64,000 nt of DNA. It comes from Novosphingobium terrae. GTDB taxonomy: Bacteria; Pseudomonadota; Alphaproteobacteria; Sphingomonadales; Sphingomonadaceae. Positions 57,814-64,000 of this stretch are shown one piece after another; the stretch's first letter is position 1; every line of letters begins with the position of its first letter. Location: NCBI RefSeq assembly GCF_017163935.1, contig NZ_JABVZR010000002.1, forward strand, positions 1,612,001 to 1,676,000, in the 5' to 3' direction. The notes under the pieces are model-generated. The model ran no database searches. It was not told where the DNA came from and saw only the letters and a list, made by a program, of their open reading frames with translations. Position numbers and translations under genes: made by a program.

Positions 57814-60006
57814 ATGAAGACGAACGTGTTACTGTTCTGCAATACGATTCTCTGGTCCGCGGGCCTGCTTGTCACACCCGCCCTCGCGCAAGGTACGGAT
57901 CAGGCCGCGCCGGTTTCGGCGGCGCCGGGCGAAATTGTCGTGACAGCGCAGAAGCGGCCAGAGCTTCTGTCTAAAGCGCCACTGTCGATCTCGGCTGCGA
58001 CGGGCGGCGAATTGCGCTCCGCAGGCGTGACCGATCCGACCTCCATTGCTCGCCTGATGCCGACCATCAAGATCGACCAGGCGGCGGGTCTTCAGATCAC
58101 CATTCGCGGTGTGTCGAGCGCTGACGGCTCGGAGAAGGGCGACCCATCGGCGGCCTTCATGCTCAATGGCGTTTATCTGGCACGCCAGCAGTCGCTCTCG
58201 GGCGCCTTCTTCGATATCGACCGTATCGAGGTGCTGCGCGGTCCTCAGGGCACACTGTATGGCCGCAATGCGACGGCTGGCGTGGTCAATGTGCTGACCA
58301 AACAGCCGACCGAAAAGTTCGAGGGTTCGCTCAACGCTGAGGCTGGTAATTACGGCACCTATCGTGTCGATGGCATGATCAATATGCCCGTCAGCGACCG
58401 TCTTTCAGTGCGTGCCGCAGCCGCCTACAACAAGCATGACAGCTATCTGCTGCATGGCAACACCACCAACCAGCCGCTGGGCCAGGACGAGGACGAATAT
58501 GCCGCCCGACTGAGTGCCAAGCTGAAGCTGGGCGCCAATGATCAGGGTCATCTGCTGCTGGTCGGTGAATATTCGCATCAGGGCGGTGTGGGGCCACAGG
58601 CGGTCACCATGGGCAATTTCTTTGCCAATGCCACCTCCACCACCCCGCTGTACATGAGCAATGCTTCCTCGGACAGTCAGCGCACGGTGAACTATCCGAT
58701 CACCAGCAAGCCCTATCAGGACAACAAGATCTACGGCATCACGGGTGAAGCGGCCTGGGATTTCGGTCCGGTCAACTTGACCTATCTGGGCTCGTTCCGC
58801 GGGTTCGACCGCAATGCGCTGAACACTTATGTCAACTACAACTCGGCGCGCTATGCCGACCAGATCACCACCGGCATCACCTATTCCAATTCGCAGGAAG
58901 TACGCCTGGCAACGTCCGGAACCGGGCCGCTAACGGCTGTTGTTGGCCTCTATTACTTCCGCGAGAAGTCGGACAACGTCAACACGGTCCTGCATAATTA
59001 TGCTGGCTTCCCGCTTTATGCTTTCCTGCAAAAGGACGTGGTGGGCGAATCCAAGGCCGCCTTTGGTCAGGCCACCTATGCCATCACTGACAGCTTCAAG
59101 CTGACCGCTGGCATTCGCTATTCGCGCGACGACAAGTCGCGCCTCGGGGCCACGGTCTACAGCACGACCTCCCAGGCGCTCGATCCGTCAAGCTACACGG
59201 TTTCGGCGATCAACAATGCCTCGCGCGTCGACTCCAAGGTCACCTGGAAGGCCGGCGCCGAGTATGACTTTAGCCATAATGTCCTGGCCTATGCCAATGT
59301 CGCTACCGGCTACAAGGCAGGCGGCTTCAACGATGGTTGCGGAGCGGGTTCGCCGGGTTGCACCTCGCCGGTCACCGACCTGTATTACCGGCCCGAGCAG
59401 CTGACCGCCTATGAGACGGGCGTGAAGGGCAAATTCCTGCACAACACTATCTCGGCCAGCATTGCCGGCTTCTATTATGACTACAAGGACATGCAGCTCA
59501 GCTCGCCCGGCACGCTGGGGCTGACCACGCTCAACGCGGGCAAGGCGCATATCAAGGGCATCGAGAGTCAGGCGGCAATCACACCCACACGCAACGACCG
59601 TGTCGATCTTTCGATCAACTACCTCGACGCGCGCTATGTCACCTACAGCCCGACCGCCACGATCAATTTTGCGGGCAAGCAACTGGACAACTCGCCGTCC
59701 TGGACCGCGATGATGGGTTATACCCACACCTTCCCGCTGGCCAATGGTGGTGCCATCGAGGCACATGGCGACTCCACGCTGAGCGATTCCTATGAAACCA
59801 CCAACTTCAGCAACGGTGTGCAGTATCGCTATCCCAGCTATACCAAGAGCAACGCCAGCCTGACCTATCGCACGTCACGCGGCTGGACGTTGACCGGTTT
59901 TGTCAAGAATCTGGAAAACACCATCACCATCTCAGGCTATGGCAATGGCCGTATCTATGCGTCCGAACCGCGCACCTATGGCGTGCGGGCCGGCATCAAG
60001 TTTTGA
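57814..60006 (+). CDS. TonB-dependent receptor of the catabolic cluster
   Basis: This 730-residue outer-membrane transporter has a signal peptide (LFCNTILWSAGLLVTPALAQ). A TonB-box-like segment (GEIVVTAQKR) precedes the plug domain, with SIARLMPTIKIDQAAGLQITIRG and IEVLRGPQGTLYGRNATAGV. A 22-strand barrel follows, ending with an aromatic residue (RAGIKF). It belongs to the sphingomonad-type catabolic receptors, rather than siderophore ones, judging by context. Start ATG 57814 follows GGGGAAAA. It leads a + strand operon of amidase, SnoaL-like, Rieske alpha/beta and reductase genes. Confidence 0.93.
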   Translation: MKTNVLLFCNTILWSAGLLVTPALAQGTDQAAPVSAAPGEIVVTAQKRPELLSKAPLSISAATGGELRSAGVTDPTSIARLMPTIKIDQAAGLQITIRGVSSADGSEKGDPSAAFMLNGVYLARQQSLSGAFFDIDRIEVLRGPQGTLYGRNATAGVVNVLTKQPTEKFEGSLNAEAGNYGTYRVDGMINMPVSDRLSVRAAAAYNKHDSYLLHGNTTNQPLGQDEDEYAARLSAKLKLGANDQGHLLLVGEYSHQGGVGPQAVTMGNFFANATSTTPLYMSNASSDSQRTVNYPITSKPYQDNKIYGITGEAAWDFGPVNLTYLGSFRGFDRNALNTYVNYNSARYADQITTGITYSNSQEVRLATSGTGPLTAVVGLYYFREKSDNVNTVLHNYAGFPLYAFLQKDVVGESKAAFGQATYAITDSFKLTAGIRYSRDDKSRLGATVYSTTSQALDPSSYTVSAINNASRVDSKVTWKAGAEYDFSHNVLAYANVATGYKAGGFNDGCGAGSPGCTSPVTDLYYRPEQLTAYETGVKGKFLHNTISASIAGFYYDYKDMQLSSPGTLGLTTLNAGKAHIKGIESQAAITPTRNDRVDLSINYLDARYVTYSPTATINFAGKQLDNSPSWTAMMGYTHTFPLANGGAIEAHGDSTLSDSYETTNFSNGVQYRYPSYTKSNASLTYRTSRGWTLTGFVKNLENTITISGYGNGRIYASEPRTYGVRAGIKF

Positions 60007-60133
60007 CGTTGGCGGTTTCGGCTGCCGGCTCTCGCGCTGGCCGCTGAAACCGGGATGTTCGCCTGCCAGATTGGTTGGCCGGCCGTGAACAATCCTAGGA
60101 GTGGCAACGCCGCGCATGAGAGAGCATTGTGAC

Positions 60134-61270
60134 ATGAACGGTGACATGATGGCAGGCACGATCCTGATCGCCCGCGATGCCGTGGGTGACGGCCCGGTAA
60201 CGGTCGCCGTCAAGGACTGCATCGACATTCTGGGCCAGCCTACGCGCGGGGGCAGCGGCTGCCTTGATGATGCCGCGCCCGCCCCTGCCCATGCCGATGT
60301 CGTGGCCAACATGCTGGCGCGGGGCGCCACCATCGTTGGCAAGGCGAACATGCATGAGCTGGCCTACGGCATCACCGGGGTCAATGGCCGCTATGGCACC
60401 CCTGCCAACGCCCGCTTTCCTGGGCGCATACCTGGCGGGTCATCGAGTGGGTCTGCAGCAGCTGTCGCAGCTGGCTTCGCAGCCATCGCGATCGGCAGTG
60501 ACACAGGCGGTTCGATCCGCGTGCCAGCCACCTGCTGCGGCGTCTTCGGCTTCAAACCGACCTTTGGTCGGGTCAGCCGCGCAGGCTGTCTGCCCGCGTC
60601 GTCTTCGCTCGATTGCGTGGGGCCGTTTGCGGACAACCTCGCGGACATCGAGCTTGCGATGACGATGATCGATCCGGGTTTCGTCCCGGCTGCTGATCGT
60701 GAAAACGCCCGGCTTGGCCTGGTTGCCGCCGAGGCTGCCGAGCCAATCGCCCAAGCTGTTTTTTCCACCCTGACCGCCAGCCCAGCCACCATGATACCGA
60801 TCGTACTCCCTGGCTTTCTCGCAGCTTTCAAGGCTGGCATGGAGATTATGGCGGCAGAGTGTTCAGCCGCTTTTGGCGGTATGGTGGATGACGAACGCAT
60901 GGGGACAGACGTTCGTGCTCGCCTGCGTGCTGCTGCAGTGATCGATGATCGGCAAGTGCTGATGGCGGAACAAGTTCGTGATGCCTTCACGGCCGCAGTG
61001 GATGCGGCGCTCGAGCAGGTCGATGCCCTTGCATTGCCAACACTTCCGGCCATTCCACCCATGCTGGAAGAGATCGATGCAGATCCGGCGGTGGTGCTCT
61101 CGCTTACCAATCTGGTACGCCCATTCAATCTTTCGGGCCACCCCGCACTGTCGATCCCCCTAAAGACGCGCGACGGAGCACCTGCCGGGTTGCAGCTTGT
61201 TGGACGTAAGGGCAGGGATGCCGAACTCTGTGCGATCGCGCGCTTTGTGCTGGGGCAGAAGGCGGTATGA
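60134..61270 (+). CDS. Amidase (amidase signature family)
   Basis: This ~378-residue hydrolase has the Ser-cisSer-Lys triad: Lys in VTVAVKDCIDILG, cis-Ser in GGSSSGSAAAVAAG and nucleophile Ser in GSDTGGSIRVPA. It cleaves an amide to acid plus amine or ammonia. The family average is 450-500 residues, so this is a compact member. Start choice is uncertain: GTG 60101, ATG 60116 and ATG 60134 are in frame; I prefer 60134 because AGAGAG lies at normal spacing. It overlaps the SnoaL-like gene by ATGA. A role in opening the aromatic substrate's amide bond is inferred from its place. Confidence 0.85.
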   Translation: MNGDMMAGTILIARDAVGDGPVTVAVKDCIDILGQPTRGGSGCLDDAAPAPAHADVVANMLARGATIVGKANMHELAYGITGVNGRYGTPANARFPGRIPGGSSSGSAAAVAAGFAAIAIGSDTGGSIRVPATCCGVFGFKPTFGRVSRAGCLPASSSLDCVGPFADNLADIELAMTMIDPGFVPAADRENARLGLVAAEAAEPIAQAVFSTLTASPATMIPIVLPGFLAAFKAGMEIMAAECSAAFGGMVDDERMGTDVRARLRAAAVIDDRQVLMAEQVRDAFTAAVDAALEQVDALALPTLPAIPPMLEEIDADPAVVLSLTNLVRPFNLSGHPALSIPLKTRDGAPAGLQLVGRKGRDAELCAIARFVLGQKAV

Positions 61271-61791
61271 GCGTGGCCGAGACTATGGACGCTCGCCTGG
61301 CCAGATTGGAGATGGTCGAGGCTGCTCGGCGCGTCACGATGCGGTATTTCCAGCTATGCGATACGCTGGGTCCAGAGACGCCGTTCGACGAATTGGCTGG
61401 GCTCTTTGCCCGCGACGCGATCTGGGAAGGGCGCGGGCGTTATCGCGAAGCCTTCGGTCGCCATGAAGGACGCAAGGCCATTGCTGGGATGCTGGCCAGC
61501 TATGCGCAGCCGCCCCATTTCCGTCTCAACGCTCATTATCTCTCCTCCGAAGATTTCGATGTTGGAGACGGTGGGGTCACTGGCCGCTGGATGATGCTTC
61601 AGGTGTCGACCTATCGCGACGGTCGATCAGATCTTCGCAGCGCTGCGCTGACCCTTGAATTCGTTCAGGAGGATGGAGCGCTGCGCATCCTTCGCTTTAT
61701 TACGCAAAACATCTTTTCCCGCGATGTGGGGCCTTGGAACGATGAGGCTCCCATTTCGGTCCCTCAGCCCACCAAAGAGGAAAGCGCATGA
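61267..61791 (+). CDS. SnoaL-like (NTF2-fold) protein
   Basis: This 174-residue protein has the NTF2-like fold of the SnoaL_4 group: AARRVTMRYFQLCDTLGPET, DELAGLFARDAIWEGRGRY, then HYLSSEDFDVGDGGVTGRWM. Such proteins are dioxygenase beta-subunit relatives, isomerases or hydratases. It is coupled to both neighbours by ATGA. Because a separate beta subunit follows the Rieske alpha gene, this one is likely an enzyme or accessory factor with another function. Confidence 0.75.
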   Translation: MSVAETMDARLARLEMVEAARRVTMRYFQLCDTLGPETPFDELAGLFARDAIWEGRGRYREAFGRHEGRKAIAGMLASYAQPPHFRLNAHYLSSEDFDVGDGGVTGRWMMLQVSTYRDGRSDLRSAALTLEFVQEDGALRILRFITQNIFSRDVGPWNDEAPISVPQPTKEESA

Positions 61792-63056
61792 GCACCACGG
61801 ATTTCGGCGCGCTGGTGAAGGACGATCGCGTTCACACCGCGCTCTATAAGGATGGCGCCATTTTCGACGAGGAAATGGAGCGCATCTTCAAGAACACCTG
61901 GGTCTGGGTGGGGCATGAGAGCGAAGTGCCCTCGGCCAACACCTTCAAGAAAAGCTTCGTGGGCAATCAGCCGGTGATCGTCACGCGTGACAAGGCCGGG
62001 GTGATCCGCACGCTGCTCAACCGCTGCCGCCACCGTGCGGCCTCGGTCTGCGAGAAGAAGAAGGGCAAGCAGTCGGTCTTTGTCTGCCCCTACCACGGCT
62101 GGAGCTATGACATCGACGGCGGCCTGCGCAAGGTGCCTTATGCCGATGGCTATCCCGAAGGCCTCGACCGCGAGGAATTCGGCCTGATCCGCCTGCGCAC
62201 CGAGACCTATCAGGGCATGATCTTCGCCACCTTCAAGCAGGACATCGAGCCACTCGTCGAGTTCCTTGGCCCGGCGCGCAAATGGATGGACCTGTTCATG
62301 AAGCAGGGCGCGGGCTTTGGCGTGAAGGTGCTGGGCGAACACCGCTTCCGCTTCCCCGGCAACTGGAAGATCCAGCTGGAGAACACGACAGACGCCTATC
62401 ACTTCCCCATCGTCCACAAGACCTTCCTCGACAGTCTGGATGCCGAGACCGAGAACATCTTCGACGTTATCGGCTCGGGCGGCTGGGTGGAAGATCTGGG
62501 CCATGGCCACAGCGTGATGGTGATGATCCCCGATCTCATCGATCTCGACGACAATCTCGACGCCCCGATCCCCGACCGCTTCGCCGAGCTGGCCGAGGAA
62601 CTGCGCGAGGAAGGCCATGACGAAGCCGCCGTGCGCAGGATCGTGCGCGCGGTGGGCGGCACGGGGTTCAACCTCAACCTGTTCCCCAATGTCGCCTGCT
62701 CGATGGCCTTCTTCCGCGTGCTGCGCCCGGTCGGCGTCGCCGAGACCGAGATCCAGCATGTCGCCATCGGCATGGGCGATGCGAAGGAAACTCCGTCGCC
62801 AGCGGGCAACCGCGCACGTCTGCGCCTGCATGAGCATTTCCAGGGCCCGATGGGCTTCGGCACGCCTGACGATGCCGAAGGCTGGGAGCGTGTGCAGCGC
62901 GGCGCCCGTGCGGGCGACGATCTGTGGATCATGCTCAACCGTGGCAGCGCGGCGCCCGAGGGCCGTCCGCAGCCAGGGCATAACGCTGGCGACGCTTCCT
63001 CCGAAGTGGGGATGCGCGCGGCCTATCAGCAGTGGAAAAGGATGATGACGGCATGA
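61788..63056 (+). CDS. Rieske ring-hydroxylating oxygenase, alpha subunit
   Basis: This 422-residue catalytic subunit has a Rieske [2Fe-2S] site, C80-R-H82 and C100-P-Y-H103 (NRCRHRAASVCEKKKGK then VFVCPYHGW). The mononuclear iron site is ENTTDAYHFPIVH with the bridging Asp in the same segment. It should dihydroxylate or monohydroxylate an aromatic acid. No ferredoxin or ferredoxin-reductase gene is visible, so electron supply must come from elsewhere or from the flavin reductase downstream. The length fits the anthranilate/salicylate-type alpha subunits, but a substrate cannot be assigned. Confidence 0.93.
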   Translation: MSTTDFGALVKDDRVHTALYKDGAIFDEEMERIFKNTWVWVGHESEVPSANTFKKSFVGNQPVIVTRDKAGVIRTLLNRCRHRAASVCEKKKGKQSVFVCPYHGWSYDIDGGLRKVPYADGYPEGLDREEFGLIRLRTETYQGMIFATFKQDIEPLVEFLGPARKWMDLFMKQGAGFGVKVLGEHRFRFPGNWKIQLENTTDAYHFPIVHKTFLDSLDAETENIFDVIGSGGWVEDLGHGHSVMVMIPDLIDLDDNLDAPIPDRFAELAEELREEGHDEAAVRRIVRAVGGTGFNLNLFPNVACSMAFFRVLRPVGVAETEIQHVAIGMGDAKETPSPAGNRARLRLHEHFQGPMGFGTPDDAEGWERVQRGARAGDDLWIMLNRGSAAPEGRPQPGHNAGDASSEVGMRAAYQQWKRMMTA

Positions 63057-63550
63057 GCACCGCAACTCTGACACGGCACGCGATCTCGCTTGATGACGCC
63101 ACGCGCTTTATCTGGGCCGAAGCCGACATTCTTGATCGTCTGGATTATCGCGCCTGGCTGCCCCTGTGGACCAAGGACGGCCGCTACACCATTCCGATCG
63201 AGCATGATGCCGTTGACTACGACAATCAGCTCAACGTCGCCCATGACGATGAAGAGATGCGCCAGGCCCGTGTGAAGCGCTTGCTCTCGGGTTTCTCGAT
63301 GAGCGCAGCACCGCCCGCGCGGACCGTGCGCACAATTTCGCGCTTTGTGGTAACCGCTGCTGCCGACGATCTGATCGAACTTCGGTCGGCTATGGTGCTG
63401 GTGGAATACAAGTACGAGCGCACGCGTGTGCTGGCCGGTGACGTCGAATTCCGTCTCAAGCGCGACGAAGGGGTGATCAAGCTGGATCGCAAGGTCGTTC
63501 GCCTGGCCAATTGCGACGACTATCTCCACGGCATTGGTTACCTGCTGTGA
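63053..63550 (+). CDS. Rieske ring-hydroxylating oxygenase, beta subunit
   Basis: This 165-residue small subunit of the alpha3beta3 oxygenase has the NTF2-like fold: DDATRFIWAEADILDRLDYR, AWLPLWTKDGRYTIPIEHDA, then the late DEGVIKLDRKVVRL. The ATG overlaps the alpha stop (ATGA), a normal arrangement. It has a structural role and does not bind iron. Confidence 0.92.
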   Translation: MSTATLTRHAISLDDATRFIWAEADILDRLDYRAWLPLWTKDGRYTIPIEHDAVDYDNQLNVAHDDEEMRQARVKRLLSGFSMSAAPPARTVRTISRFVVTAAADDLIELRSAMVLVEYKYERTRVLAGDVEFRLKRDEGVIKLDRKVVRLANCDDYLHGIGYLL

Positions 63551-63576
63551 GCGATATCGGGGAGGGGGAAGCCACG

Positions 63577-64000
63577 GTGGTATCTCAACAGGATTTCCGG
63601 CGTGCCATGGCGGCGCTGCCGGCGGCGGTGAATGTCATCACCACGGATGGTGGCGCGGGGCGCCACGGGATGACGGCCACAGCGGTCTGCTCGGTCACCG
63701 ATGAGCCCGCCTCGCTGCTGGTCTGCATCAACAAGAATGCGCGGATGCATGATCTGCTGCGCGACAATGGCCGCTTCTGCGTCAATGTGCTTGCGGCGGG
63801 GCAGGATGGCGTGTCGGGCGCCTTCTCGACCCGAGATCTCTCCATCGATGAGCGTCTGGCGCAGGCCGGGGCGGTGATCGCGCTGGACGATGGCCAACCC
63901 GCTCTGGCCGGGGCGCAGGTGGCGCTGGGCTGCCGTATCGCTCAGGTGATAGCGGTGGGCACGCATTCGATCTTTATTGGTGAGGTGGAGCAGGTGCTGA
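63577..64000 (+). CDS. HpaC-type flavin reductase (3' end outside window)
   Basis: I read this gene from GTG 63577 behind a strong GGAGGGGG ribosome site; it runs off the window. The protein begins VVSQQDFRRAMAALPAAVNV and continues ITTDGGAGRHGMTATAVCSV, then SLLVCINKNARMHDLLRDNG and FCVNVLAAGQ, the flavin-reductase-like family in its short HpaC/NmoB form. It can supply FMNH2 to the group D monooxygenase of the cluster or, less likely, electrons to the Rieske enzyme. An earlier in-frame GTG at 63547 overlaps the beta stop but lacks a better ribosome site. Confidence 0.85.
   Translation, partial: MVSQQDFRRAMAALPAAVNVITTDGGAGRHGMTATAVCSVTDEPASLLVCINKNARMHDLLRDNGRFCVNVLAAGQDGVSGAFSTRDLSIDERLAQAGAVIALDDGQPALAGAQVALGCRIAQVIAVGTHSIFIGEVEQVL

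Noticed and set aside
61764..63074. Long open frame (436 codons) on the - strand opposite the Rieske alpha gene
   Set aside because: It mirrors the codon structure of a high-GC gene with clear family motifs on the + strand; its own translation is His/Ala/Val-rich without any motif.

Overview
The window looks like the chromosome (or a large secondary replicon) of a sphingomonad-type alphaproteobacterium, probably close to Novosphingobium or Sphingobium. I infer this from gene content, not from a marker gene. The clues are two TonB-dependent receptors, a lasso-peptide cluster with an Atxe2-type isopeptidase, a luxI gene followed by a phytanoyl-CoA-dioxygenase gene, an imuA-imuB-dnaE2 mutagenesis cassette behind an alphaproteobacterial LexA box (GTTC-N7-GTTC), and an aromatic catabolic cluster. 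GC content is high, with AT-richer patches around 13-16.5 kb and 28-34.5 kb. I saw no rRNA, tRNA or CRISPR array.

Region 1 (1-11.0 kb) is a lasso-peptide locus joined to quorum sensing. A TonB receptor and a lasso isopeptidase lie on the + strand. Facing them on the - strand is luxR, luxI, phyH, gntR, two 38-residue precursor genes, B and C. The precursor genes were missed by simple ORF-length cut-offs; each has its own copy of a 54-bp promoter block and a covarying hairpin in front of its ribosome binding site. Next come an MNT-HEPN gene and a second LuxR-type regulator.

Region 2 (11.0-12.7 kb) is a tightly packed remnant of conjugation-type genes (HTH protein, TraF-like peptidase, lytic transglycosylase, unknown).

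Region 3 (13-35.3 kb, plus 42.3-43.9 kb) is a type I secretion island. It has TolC, ABC exporter and HlyD genes with an unknown secreted partner, and two giant candidate substrates: a lipase/repeat/matrixin chimera of 1115 aa and an RTX protein of 1887 aa. Nearby are a TPR-sulfotransferase, a glycosyltransferase and, beyond the DNA-repair cassette, an HlyC-type toxin acyltransferase followed by an Imm43/DUF1629-like protein. The island may therefore make secreted proteins that are post-translationally modified.

Region 4 (35.4-41.7 kb) is the SOS mutasome operon imuA-imuB-dnaE2 with a YedK/HMCES gene. Region 5 (43.7-47.1 kb) is insertion-sequence debris: an IS3-family element that has cut a small gene, and three IS66 fragments. 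Region 6 (47.1-50.2 kb) is a translationally coupled set of secreted proteins including an M48 peptidase.

Region 7 (50.5-64 kb) is a catabolic cluster around a GntR/FCD regulator. It holds a two-subunit Rieske oxygenase, a group D flavin monooxygenase, two flavin reductases, an amidase, SnoaL-like and EthD-like proteins, a Tat-exported M28-type hydrolase, an aromatic-acid-type MFS importer and a TonB receptor. Four copies of one 17-bp palindrome lie upstream of the divergent transcription units and are the likely GntR operators. The substrate is unknown; an aromatic compound carrying an amide or peptide-like bond is a reasonable guess.
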